Shown: one piece after another, positions 5,273 through 12,391 of the stretch
Numbering within the stretch: the first letter of the stretch is position 1
How the letters are laid out: the number at the start of each line of letters is the position of its first letter
Origin: an uncultured Clostridia bacterium
Lineage (GTDB): Bacteria > Bacillota > Clostridia > Christensenellales > Borkfalkiaceae
Reading direction: 5' to 3'
DNA length: 12,607 bases
Assembly (NCBI GenBank): GCA_947629735.1
Contig: CANREX010000031.1
Location: 1 to 12,607 of the forward strand
The notes under the pieces: generated by a model
The model's database searches: none
Told to the model about the DNA's origin: nothing
What the model saw: the letters and a program-made list of their open reading frames with translations, nothing else
Program-made: the position numbers and the translations under genes

Positions 5273-7135
5273 TTATTTTTTTACGCTCAACCAAACCATT
5301 AAAACGGCTATATCCGCAGGGTTGACGCCCGAAATTCGGCTCGCCTGTCCGAGCGAGCGGGGCTTGATTTTGTTCAGCTTTTCGCGCGCTTCCAGCCTCA
5401 GCCCGCCTATCTTGGAGTAGTCGCAGTCGGGGGGCAGGAATTTATCTTCCAGCTTTTTCGCGCGGGCGATCTGCTCCTCGTTCTTTTTGAGATAGCCCTC
5501 GTATCTTATAAAGATTTCCGCGGACTCCTCCGCGCTCTTCGACGCCGTAATTCCGCCGAGTTCCGCCTTTATCTCGCCCAGCGTTATCCCGCGCTTTATC
5601 AGGTCCGCATATGTGAGCCCGCCGTCCGCCTTCGCAAACCCGTGCCGTGAAAGCAGCTTTTCGGTCTTTTCGGGAGGGAAGGAAGTCGTCCGCAATTCCC
5701 CGACCGCCTTTTCGTACTCCCGTTCCCGCATGAGGAATCGTTGATATCTCTCCTCGGTCACGAGCCCGCAGTCGTAGCCCTTTTGCGTGAGCCTGAAATC
5801 GGCGTTGTCCTGCCTTAACTCTATTCTGTACTCCGCGCGCGAGGTCATCATGCGGTAGGGCTCTTCCGTGCCCTTGGTCACGAGGTCGTCTATGAGCACC
5901 CCTATATACGCCTCGTTTCTGCCGAGAATGAGCGGGGGCATGTTCTTCAATTTCAGCGCGGCGTTCAGCCCCGCCATCAGCCCCTGCGCGGCGGCCTCCT
6001 CGTAGCCCGAAGTGCCGTTTATCTGCCCCGCCGTGTACAGCCCGCTCACCTTTTTGAATTCGAGCGTCGGGTATAAATCGAGCGTGTCTATGCAGTCGTA
6101 CTCAATCGCGTAGGCGAACCGCATGAAGTCCACGTTTTCAAGCCCCTCTATCGAGCGGTACATTTCAAGCTGCACGTCGTGGGGCATGGAGGACGACATC
6201 CCCTGCACATACGCTTCGAGGGTGTTTTCCCCCTCGGGTTCGATGAATATCTGATGCCGCTCTTTATCCGCAAACCGCACGACTTTCGTCTCTATCGAGG
6301 GACAATACCTCGGACCTGTGGACTCTATCGTGCCGTTGTAAAGCGGGGAACGGCTCAGGTTTTCGTTTATAATATCATGCGTCTTTTTGTTGGTGTAGCC
6401 GAGGTAGCACGGCAGCTTGTTTGCGGGCGGCTCGTCCGACATAAAGGAAAACGGTCCGACCCCCTCGTCGCCGTACTGCGGGGTGAGTTTTTTCAGGTCT
6501 AGAGTGCGGAAGTCCACCCGCGCGGGCGTGCCCGTCTTGAACCGCCTGACGTTATAGCCGAGTTTAATAAGGTTTTCCGTGAGCGCGGTGGCGGGGGCGA
6601 AACCGTTCGGTCCGCTCGAAGCCGTCACGTCGCCCGTTATCGTGCGCGCGTTTAAATACACGCCGGTTGCAAGTATGGCGGCACGGCAGTTTAGCACTCC
6701 GCCGTATACCGTGACGACGGCTTTGACTTCCCCGTTCTCGACTGAAATTTCGGCGGCTTCTCCCTGAATGATACGCAGATTTTCCGTGCGCTCCAACACG
6801 CTTTTCATTCTGGCGTGATAGGCGTTTTTGTCCGATTGGCAGCGCAGCGATTGAACCGCCGCGCCCTTGCCGACGTTGAGCATTTTTATCTGCAACGCAG
6901 TGGCGTCTGCGTTTATCCCCATCTCCCCGCCGAGCGCGTCTATCTCCCTTACGAGGTGACCTTTCGCCGTGCCGCCGATAGAGGGGTTGCACGCCATAAA
7001 GGCTATGCTGTCGAGGTTGAGCGTGAGCATAGCCGTGGATAAATTCATGCGCGCGCAGGCGAGCGCGGCTTCGCAACCCGCGTGCCCCGCGCCTACCACA
7101 ACGACGTCGAAATTTCCGAGTAAAAAGCGTTCCAT
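5273..7135 (-). CDS. mnmG: tRNA uridine-34 carboxymethylaminomethyl modification enzyme, FAD subunit
   Basis: MnmG (GidA) works with MnmE, FAD and methylene-tetrahydrofolate to install the carboxymethylaminomethyl (or aminomethyl) group on wobble U34 of certain tRNAs. The 620-aa length is standard for the long form. Visible motifs are the FAD-binding GAGHAGCEAA (15-24), CNPSIGGTAKGHLVREIDAL, FKTGTPARVD, YCPSIETKVVRF, NGTSGYEEAAAQG and TSRAEYRIELRQDNADFR, followed by a helical C-terminal domain that normally contacts MnmE and tRNA. The ATG at 7135 is the only start giving the usual short N-terminus before VVVVGAGHAG. No Shine-Dalgarno sequence precedes it: instead a hairpin and T-run (7136-7172) abut the start. 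mnmG near oriC is usual in Firmicutes, but mnmE is not in the window. Confidence 0.96.
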   Translation of the reverse strand: MERFLLGNFDVVVVGAGHAGCEAALACARMNLSTAMLTLNLDSIAFMACNPSIGGTAKGHLVREIDALGGEMGINADATALQIKMLNVGKGAAVQSLRCQSDKNAYHARMKSVLERTENLRIIQGEAAEISVENGEVKAVVTVYGGVLNCRAAILATGVYLNARTITGDVTASSGPNGFAPATALTENLIKLGYNVRRFKTGTPARVDFRTLDLKKLTPQYGDEGVGPFSFMSDEPPANKLPCYLGYTNKKTHDIINENLSRSPLYNGTIESTGPRYCPSIETKVVRFADKERHQIFIEPEGENTLEAYVQGMSSSMPHDVQLEMYRSIEGLENVDFMRFAYAIEYDCIDTLDLYPTLEFKKVSGLYTAGQINGTSGYEEAAAQGLMAGLNAALKLKNMPPLILGRNEAYIGVLIDDLVTKGTEEPYRMMTSRAEYRIELRQDNADFRLTQKGYDCGLVTEERYQRFLMREREYEKAVGELRTTSFPPEKTEKLLSRHGFAKADGGLTYADLIKRGITLGEIKAELGGITASKSAEESAEIFIRYEGYLKKNEEQIARAKKLEDKFLPPDCDYSKIGGLRLEAREKLNKIKPRSLGQASRISGVNPADIAVLMVWLSVKK

Positions 7136-7172
7136 ATCAAAAAATTTTGCGCCCGTAATATATTTCGGGCGC
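7136..7172 (-). terminator. Hairpin and T-run between dnaA and mnmG
   Basis: On the minus strand GCGCCCG (7172-7166) pairs with CGGGCGC (7155-7149) around a 10-nt AT-rich loop, followed by AAAATTTTTTG and, two bases later, the mnmG ATG. It fits an intrinsic terminator for dnaA. Because it ends at the mnmG start codon, it could also act as an attenuator or set translation of mnmG. Confidence 0.6.
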
Positions 7173-7241
7173 GGCTTTATAACTTGATTTTTTATGCGCA
7201 GACCCCCGCATATGCGGCGATGAACGCAAAAAATGCAAAAA

Positions 7242-8585
7242 TTACTTCTTTAAAATAATGTTTTTTATGTCGTCTATGTCGTTCGCGAGCTTGTCGGAGA
7301 CGTTCATCATCTCTTCCACCTTATTGCGCGAATATAAAATGGTGGTGTGGTTTCTGTCGCCGAGCTCTTTGCCTATCGACATGAGCGGGAGAGACAGCAG
7401 TTCGCACATCAGATAGCAGCAAACCTGTCTGGGCAGGACGAGTTCTTTCTTCTTGCACTTGCCGATAAGTTCGCCCTTCGTCACCTTGTAAAAACCCGTT
7501 ACGGCGCTTATTATGGAAGCGGGGGTGATTTCCTCCGATTCGTTCTCGGAGACGGCCTCGTGCAGGGCGTTCCTCGCGAGCGATACGGTTATGGGCTGTT
7601 CGTGCAGCTTGCTCGCGAAGATGACTTTCGTCAGCCTGCCTTCGAGCGTTCTCACGTCGTCGCCGCTGTTCTGCGCGAGGAAGGAGAGCACGTCGTCGGG
7701 AACTATGCACTTCTTCTCAAACGCCTTTTGCTTCAATATCGCTATCTTGGTCTCGAAGTTGGGCGGGAGGATGTCAAACACGAGCCCGCCCGAAAAACGC
7801 GTGCGCAGCCTCTCTTCAAGAGCGGTCAGCTCGCGCGGGGGTTGGTCGCTCGTGATAACTATTTGCTTCCCGCGGGAGACGAGCTCGTTAAAGGTGTGGA
7901 AGAACTCCTCCTGAACGGCTTTCTTGTTGGCGATAAATTGTATATCGTCTATAATGAGCACGTCGGCGCTGCGGTAGTGCTGGCGCAGCTTGTTGCCGCG
8001 CTCGCGCGCGTCGGGACCTTTCGCGGTGAACATTGTGTCTATAATTTCATTCACGAACTGCTCGCACGTGGCGTAAATTACCTTGTGCTGGGGTTTGTCC
8101 GCTATTATCTTGTTTGCTATCGCCTGTATAAGGTGGGTTTTGCCGAGCCCCGTTCCGCCGTAGATGAACAGCGGGTTGTATATGCCCGCGGGGTCGTTGG
8201 CGACGTCCTTTGCGGCTTCCACCACGAATTGGTTGTTGCCCGCGACGAACGTATCGAATGTAAACTTCTTGTTCAGATTGTTGGGAATGTAGTATTCCTC
8301 TTCCTTGACGGGGAAAACGTAGTCGTTGTTGCCCTTTACCACGAGCCTGAAATCGGAGACGCCGACGTTGGCGTTTATAATTGCTTCCCGCATCTTGTCG
8401 GCAAGGCTGTTCATTATGGACTGCGCGAAGTTTTCGGAAATCGTTTCCAGCACGATATATCTCCCGTCGATTTCCACGGGAACGAGTTTGTCGATATACG
8501 TGAGGAAGGAAATATGGCTTATCGTTTCGCGCATTTTTTCCTTTATGGGGTTATAAATGAAGTCAAGATTGGAAGTATCCGCCAT
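7242..8585 (-). CDS. dnaA: Chromosomal replication initiator protein DnaA
   Basis: AAA+ ATPase that binds oriC, opens the duplex and recruits the replicative helicase. Domains in the 447 residues: domain I (about 1-85), a very short linker (about 86-104), the AAA+ core with Walker A GGTGLGKT (143-150), Walker B VLIIDDIQ (209-216), sensor I ITSD (244-247) and the RTRFSGGL segment, and C-terminal domain IV. The domain IV signature reads LGDRNHTTI, with Asn412 where RDHTT is usual; in E. coli the matching Asp433 makes a base contact in the DnaA box. The ATG at 8585 has only weak AAGGA/TAGG upstream. dnaA is followed by mnmG rather than dnaN, and diverges from recF across the likely origin. The ATTTCC repeats overlap its promoter area, which would suit autoregulation. 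Confidence 0.97.
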   Translation of the reverse strand: MADTSNLDFIYNPIKEKMRETISHISFLTYIDKLVPVEIDGRYIVLETISENFAQSIMNSLADKMREAIINANVGVSDFRLVVKGNNDYVFPVKEEEYYIPNNLNKKFTFDTFVAGNNQFVVEAAKDVANDPAGIYNPLFIYGGTGLGKTHLIQAIANKIIADKPQHKVIYATCEQFVNEIIDTMFTAKGPDARERGNKLRQHYRSADVLIIDDIQFIANKKAVQEEFFHTFNELVSRGKQIVITSDQPPRELTALEERLRTRFSGGLVFDILPPNFETKIAILKQKAFEKKCIVPDDVLSFLAQNSGDDVRTLEGRLTKVIFASKLHEQPITVSLARNALHEAVSENESEEITPASIISAVTGFYKVTKGELIGKCKKKELVLPRQVCCYLMCELLSLPLMSIGKELGDRNHTTILYSRNKVEEMMNVSDKLANDIDDIKNIILKK

Positions 8586-8641
8586 AATTTAACCTAAATC
8601 CTTTGTTATTTTTCGGTAGACGTGATATAATAATATCTGTG

Positions 8642-8679
8642 CAATGTGTGTGATTTCCACCAATGTGTGTGATTTCCAC
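8642..8679 (+). repeat. Exact 19-bp tandem repeat upstream of dnaA
   Basis: CAATGTGTGTGATTTCCAC occurs twice head to tail (8642-8660 and 8661-8679) with no mismatch. Each unit contains one ATTTCC motif. It sits 57-94 bp upstream of the dnaA ATG, at or just upstream of where a dnaA promoter would be expected. Confidence 0.9.
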
Positions 8680-8815
8680 CCGAAAGGGCTTATTTCCCGC
8701 TTGCCGAAATTTGAAAAGACGGATTTCCGCAAAGATTTCCCAAAAGATTTCCGCGCGAAGGTTTCGTTTATCGCTTTCGGCAAGTGCGATTTTTCTGCCG
8801 ACGGGGTAGATTTCC
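8652..8815 (+). repeat. ATTTCC iteron array
   Basis: ATTTCC occurs at 8653, 8672, 8692, 8723, 8735, 8747 and 8810, always on the plus strand and mostly as GATTTCC followed by C or GC. Spacings are 19, 20, 31, 12, 12 and 63 bp, so three copies form a regular 12-bp series. Its reverse complement GGAAAT is absent from the gap. A chance run of seven in under 300 bp is very unlikely, so this looks like a protein-binding array, with DnaA the obvious candidate. Confidence 0.75.
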
Positions 8816-8833
8816 CCTTTTGTTTTTCTATTA

Positions 8834-8839
8834 TATAAT
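8834..8839 (+). promoter_or_regulatory. Candidate -10 box of the recF operon
   Basis: TATAAT 36 nt before the recF ATG predicts a start near 8846. The expected -35 position holds TTTCCC inside the last ATTTCC iteron, so an activator, or DnaA itself, may be involved. No Shine-Dalgarno sequence is visible in the short leader. Confidence 0.45.
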
Positions 8840-8874
8840 AAAATCCGACAAAATCAAAGTGTTTTAAGTCTGAA

Positions 8875-9960
8875 ATGTATATAAAAAATTTACAATTAAA
8901 AAATTTCAGAAATTATGCGGAGGAAAAATTCGAGTTCACGCAGGGGCTCAACGTGCTCTTCGGCAGGAACGCGCAGGGCAAGACAAACTGTGCGGAGGCG
9001 GTTTTTTACCTCTGTACGGGGACGTCTCCGCGCACCCGCAAGGAAAAACAGCTCATTAAAAACGGCGAGGACGGCGCGTTTATCTCGTGCACCTGCGCGG
9101 GCAGATACGGCGACGTGGAGATAAGCGCGGCGATAAGCGAAAACGGCAGGGAAGTAAAGGTGAACGGCAACAAGATAACCCGCAACGCCGATTTGCTCGG
9201 CAACGTGTTCGCGGTGTTCTTCTCCCCGCAGGAGCTGCGCCTTATACAGGACGGACCGGACGAGAGGCGGAGGTTTATGAACCTTTCCATATCCCAGCTT
9301 TCCCGCCCTTACTATATCGCGTTGTCGCGGTACAACAAGATACTCGAACAGCGCAACAACCTGCTCAAAAACCGCGATATAAGCCTGATATACGACACTC
9401 TCCCAGTCTGGGACGAACAGCTTTGCAAGTACGCGGCGGTCATAGCGTGCGCCCGCGCGGAGTACATCAAAAAGCTCGCGCCGCTCGCTTCCGACGCCCA
9501 CAGATTTCTTACGGACGGGCGGGAGGAACTCACCCTGTCCCCCGACAAGAAATACAAGGGCGACGAGGAGCTGTTGAAAAAGCGGCTTTTCGACGAGCTT
9601 TCCCAAAACTACGACAGGGACATACGGCTCGGGTATACGGCGAGCGGACCGCACCGCGACGACATAACCATATGCGTGGACGGAATTGACGCGAAGAACT
9701 ACGCCTCGCAGGGGCAGACGAGGACGGCGGCGCTTTCGGTCAAGCTCGCAGAGGTGGAAATTTTCAGGCAGGAGTGCGGGGAATACCCCGTGCTCATACT
9801 CGACGACGTCATGAGCGAACTCGACCTGCCCCGCAGGAAAAAGCTCGTCTCACGCGCGGTGGGCTTGCAGACGATAATCACCTGCACGCACGCCGAGAGG
9901 GTGCTATACGGGCAAGAGGTAAACAAGATAATGATAGAAGGAGGCGCGATAAAGAGATGA
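8875..9960 (+). CDS. recF: DNA replication and repair protein RecF
   Basis: SMC-like ATPase that, with RecO and RecR, loads RecA at gaps and junctions of single-stranded and double-stranded DNA. The 361 aa match the family. Walker A is FGRNAQGKTN (29-38), followed by YLCTGTSPR, GPHRDDI, the signature-like ASQGQTRTAALS (277-288) and Walker B VLILDDVMSELD (306-317), with a late ITCTHAE segment. The ATG at 8875 begins MYIKNLQLKNFRNY, the usual RecF N-terminus; no Shine-Dalgarno sequence precedes it. Its stop overlaps the next gene's ATG by 4 nt (ATGA), indicating translational coupling. recF beside oriC is usual, but here dnaN is not between dnaA and recF and gyrB does not follow. Confidence 0.96.
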   Translation: MYIKNLQLKNFRNYAEEKFEFTQGLNVLFGRNAQGKTNCAEAVFYLCTGTSPRTRKEKQLIKNGEDGAFISCTCAGRYGDVEISAAISENGREVKVNGNKITRNADLLGNVFAVFFSPQELRLIQDGPDERRRFMNLSISQLSRPYYIALSRYNKILEQRNNLLKNRDISLIYDTLPVWDEQLCKYAAVIACARAEYIKKLAPLASDAHRFLTDGREELTLSPDKKYKGDEELLKKRLFDELSQNYDRDIRLGYTASGPHRDDITICVDGIDAKNYASQGQTRTAALSVKLAEVEIFRQECGEYPVLILDDVMSELDLPRRKKLVSRAVGLQTIITCTHAERVLYGQEVNKIMIEGGAIKR

Positions 9961-10790
9961 TCAGGGCGGACCTTCATATCCACACATATTATTCGGACGG
10001 TTTACAGTCGCCCGAGGACGTCGTCTCGGGTGCGAAAAACAACGGCGTAAATTTGATTGCGGTGACCGACCACGACAACGCGCTCGCCCGCAAGGAAGTG
10101 GCAAAATATGCGAAAGAGGCGGGAATATATGCCGTTGAAGGCATAGAAATATCCGCTTACGAGGGCGATTTGAAAGTGCATACGCTGGGATATAACCTGA
10201 ATTTCGACAGCCCGTATTTCACTGCATTTTACCGCAAATGTCTGGCTGCGTCTGTGGAGAGGACGGAAGATATCCTCTCGAAACTCAAACGCGCGGGGAT
10301 AGATATAAGTATGCAAGAGGTGCTTGCAAAGCGCCACAGCGAAGATTGTCCGCTGCACACAATGCTCATCTCCTACGTCGCGGTGGAAAAGGGGATAGCG
10401 GCTAACCACTATGATTTCTACGGGCGCTACCTCGCCTACGGAACGGCGGGCTATTCGCGCGTGGGCAGACCTACGCCCGAGGAGGCTATCGAGGTGATAC
10501 AAAAGTGCGGCGGAATTTCGTCCATCGCGCACCCCGGCAGAATTTCCGCGGGCAGAGACGAGGTGACGTCATTGATACTTCGCCTCAAATCGTGCGGGCT
10601 GAACGGCATAGAAGGGATCTATTCTGGGCATACTGTCAGTGAAACGCAGTATTATAAGGGGCTGGCGGAAAGGCTGGGGTTGTATCTCACGGGCGGATCG
10701 GACACACATTTCAAAACGGGCTCGCACGTGATAGGAACGCCCGCGTTTTATCCCGACGAACGGCTGCTTTCCGCACTCGGAATAAATTGA
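9957..10790 (+). CDS. PHP-domain phosphoesterase (YciV/TrpH-like)
   Basis: Metal-dependent phosphoesterase of the PHP family. The closest named type I can suggest is the YciV/RNase AM (3',5'-nucleoside bisphosphate phosphatase) group, inferred from overall plan. The 277 aa contain HIHTYYSDG (His7, His9, Asp14), TDHD (37-40), Glu64 in EGIEIS, His75, IAHPGR (His192), His225 and GGSDTHFK (Asp249, His251), a complete PHP metal-ligand set. The ATG at 9957 overlaps the recF stop by 4 nt, and GAAGGAGG lies 12 nt upstream inside recF, a strong ribosome-binding site. A longer reading frame upstream exists but lies inside recF. Its own stop overlaps the next gene's TTG start. The true substrate (nucleotide, short RNA or other phosphoester) cannot be read from the sequence. 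Confidence 0.88.
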   Translation: MIRADLHIHTYYSDGLQSPEDVVSGAKNNGVNLIAVTDHDNALARKEVAKYAKEAGIYAVEGIEISAYEGDLKVHTLGYNLNFDSPYFTAFYRKCLAASVERTEDILSKLKRAGIDISMQEVLAKRHSEDCPLHTMLISYVAVEKGIAANHYDFYGRYLAYGTAGYSRVGRPTPEEAIEVIQKCGGISSIAHPGRISAGRDEVTSLILRLKSCGLNGIEGIYSGHTVSETQYYKGLAERLGLYLTGGSDTHFKTGSHVIGTPAFYPDERLLSALGIN

Positions 10791-12064
10791 AATACGGACG
10801 GAAAATTTTAAAATTTATCTGTTTTATGACTGCGCTTGCATTTTTTGCAAGCGCATATTTGTCGTTTTCGGCATTTATAACTCGCCTGCCTCGCGGGGTT
10901 ATTGTCAACGGCGTGGACGTAGGCAATATGACCTATTCGCGGGCTGCGGGCGCGCTTCGCGACGAGGTGGAAAGCCGCCTTGAAAAAAAGCGTTTGAGGA
11001 TAGACGCCTGCGGGGACATCCACGAATTTGCCTACCCCGAAATTTACTATTCCGACGTGTTTTGCGAGGGACTGCGCGCGGTGCGCGGGCGGGGCGAATA
11101 TCTTATGCCCGTGCATTACTATTTAAACGGCGCGGAAGAAATCGCGCGCTCTATCTGCGCGGGCTGCGAGAGGGAAAAGACAGAGCCGTACGCGCTGTTC
11201 AACCTCGACGGCGAGCCCTTCACCTACTACGACGGCTGCGACGGGATAAAAGCGGATAAAGAGGGGCTGCTTGCGGACATACGCTTCGCCCTCGGAAAGC
11301 TCGAAGGGGAGAGCGACTGCGAAGAAGTCTTTGTTCGCTGTGGGGATATAAAAAGGCAGAGCGGGTTGGAAGAGGTGAAAGCGCGCACGATAAAGCTCGC
11401 CTCTTTCACCACCTATTTCGACGGCTCGAATATCGACCGCTCGTTCAATATCCGCCTCGCCGCGGGCAAGATAAACGGCGCTCAAATACCCGCGGGCGGG
11501 GAGTTTTCTTTCAATTCATGCGTGGGTGCGCGCACCGCTGAAAACGGTTTCAGACAAGCCAAAATTATAGAAAACGGCAAGTTCGTCTACGGGGTGGGCG
11601 GCGGGGTCTGCCAGGTCTCCACAACGCTCTATAACGCCGCCCTTCTTTCTGGAATGGAGATAACCGAATACCACCCGCACAGCCTTTCCGTTTCATACGT
11701 AGCTCCCTCCCGCGACGCCATGGTCAGCGGAACTTACTGCGACTTAAAATTCAAAAATTCGCGAAAGACCCCCATATATGTGCGGGTGAAATGCTTTCAA
11801 AGCGGAATTTGCTGCACGTTTTACGGCGAAAGCGACGGCTACAACTACTCCGTGCAGTCGATAGTTACGGGCGTTTTGCCCAAGCCCGAGGAAGAGCGGG
11901 TCGAGGGTGAAGAGGACAGGATTTTAAGCTACGGCAAAGAGGGACTGGAAAGCTGCTCATACCTCGTCAAAGAAAAAGATGGGGAGAAGGAGGAGATATT
12001 CCTGCGCAAGGACAGATATTCTCCCACCGCCGACGTGGTGCAATACAAAAAGATTGCCGACTGA
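10787..12064 (+). CDS. VanW-family envelope protein
   Basis: The 425-aa protein has a short basic N-terminus (KYGRK), one hydrophobic segment (about 8-30) acting as signal anchor or signal peptide, then an extracytoplasmic region. After a region beginning RGVIVNGVDVG that resembles the peptidoglycan-binding repeat often found before VanW, the VanW domain spans about 218-350. It contains LAAGKINGAQIPAGGEFSFN, GVGGGVCQVSTTLYNAALL, HPHSLSV and RDAMVSGTYCDLKF. VanW is named from vancomycin-resistance clusters, but its activity is unproven and most copies, including this one with no vanHAX nearby, are not resistance genes. The TTG at 10787 overlaps the previous stop (TTGA) and gives the charged N-terminus ahead of the hydrophobic stretch; a later ATG would cut into it. 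The C-terminal tail (about 370-425) is charged and has no recognised domain. Confidence 0.9.
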   Translation: MKYGRKILKFICFMTALAFFASAYLSFSAFITRLPRGVIVNGVDVGNMTYSRAAGALRDEVESRLEKKRLRIDACGDIHEFAYPEIYYSDVFCEGLRAVRGRGEYLMPVHYYLNGAEEIARSICAGCEREKTEPYALFNLDGEPFTYYDGCDGIKADKEGLLADIRFALGKLEGESDCEEVFVRCGDIKRQSGLEEVKARTIKLASFTTYFDGSNIDRSFNIRLAAGKINGAQIPAGGEFSFNSCVGARTAENGFRQAKIIENGKFVYGVGGGVCQVSTTLYNAALLSGMEITEYHPHSLSVSYVAPSRDAMVSGTYCDLKFKNSRKTPIYVRVKCFQSGICCTFYGESDGYNYSVQSIVTGVLPKPEEERVEGEEDRILSYGKEGLESCSYLVKEKDGEKEEIFLRKDRYSPTADVVQYKKIAD

Positions 12065-12097
12065 AATTCCCGCCTTTAAATTTTACTTATAACCGCG

Positions 12098-12202
12098 CGC
12101 CCGTTCAATTGTTCACCCGCCCGTTCAAACCGCGCGTCCATTTCCACAAACCTCGCCCGCCCATTTCCAACCGCCCGTCCAAACGGCGCGCCCATTCCCC
12201 CC
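12098..12202 (+). repeat. C-rich degenerate repeat tract
   Basis: Six related units of the form CGCCCGTTCAA, CGTCCATTTCCA, CGCCCATTTCCAA and CGCCCGTCCAAA start near 12098, 12118, 12135, 12158, 12172 and 12188, a loose 14-22 bp period. G appears almost only in CG steps, apart from one GTT. Two units contain ATTTCC, the core motif of the origin array. The 12065-12391 intergenic region otherwise holds an A9 tract, the terminator and the plsX promoter; I see no gene in it. Confidence 0.6.
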
Positions 12203-12285
12203 TCAAAAAAAAACGCCTTTTATTTCCCGACGCGCCTTGTGGTTGTCATAGTCAAAAAAAGACAAGGTTTTGAAAATTATCGTAC

Positions 12286-12310
12286 GGCGGCGCAAACCGC
12301 CTTTAATTTT
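12286..12310 (+). terminator. Probable terminator of the recF-PHP-vanW operon
   Basis: GGCGG (12286-12290), a CGCAAA loop and CCGCC (12297-12301) are followed by TTTAATTTT. The stem is only 5 bp but GC-only, and it lies between the vanW-like stop and the plsX promoter. A longer-loop CCTTGT/ACAAGG pairing at 12234-12266 just upstream may add to it. Confidence 0.5.
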
Positions 12311-12334
12311 GCCGTAAATTCCGTATTCAATTAT

Positions 12335-12363
12335 TTGTGTTTTGCGCGCCTTTATGATATAAT
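12335..12363 (+). promoter_or_regulatory. Candidate sigma-A promoter of plsX
   Basis: TTGTGT (12335-12340), a 17-bp spacer and TATAAT (12358-12363) predict a start near 12370, giving a leader of about 22 nt that contains the AAGGTG ribosome-binding site. I did not see a FapR-type palindrome. Confidence 0.65.
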
Positions 12364-12391
12364 CATAAAAAAGCGTAATGCAAGGTGTTTT

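Larger units (their letters stand above)
8586..8874. other. Probable chromosomal replication origin (oriC)
   Basis: This gap lies between divergent dnaA and recF, exactly where coding strand flips for the entire window and where plus-strand composition changes from C-rich to G-rich. It contains seven ATTTCC motifs on the same strand, a 19-bp exact tandem repeat, and AT-rich segments at both ends (about 8620-8640 and 8829-8860) that could unwind. I found no TTATCCACA box. The closest matches, such as ATTTCCACC, differ at three positions, so the true DnaA sites may have a changed sequence. Confidence 0.65.

Noticed and set aside
7031..7039. DnaA-box-like CGTGGATAA inside mnmG
   Set aside because: A single one-mismatch site inside a coding region, far from the strand switch, is expected by chance.
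7347..8597. 416-codon plus-strand ORF opposite dnaA
   Set aside because: Long open frame opposite a GC-rich coding gene; the minus-strand frame encodes an unmistakable DnaA with all motifs, and the plus-strand product shows no recognisable domain.
8589..8838. Two 64-codon ORFs on opposite strands in the dnaA-recF gap
   Set aside because: They cover the iteron array, lack ribosome-binding sites and translate the repeats; an origin explains the region better.
9774..9956. 61-codon N-terminal extension of the PHP protein
   Set aside because: It lies wholly inside recF in another frame and is Arg-rich and low in sense. The ATG at 9957 with GAAGGAGG upstream begins directly before the HIH metal motif.
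10787..12064. Glycopeptide resistance gene
   Set aside because: The VanW domain alone does not give resistance, and no vanH, vanA, vanX or regulator genes are present in the window.
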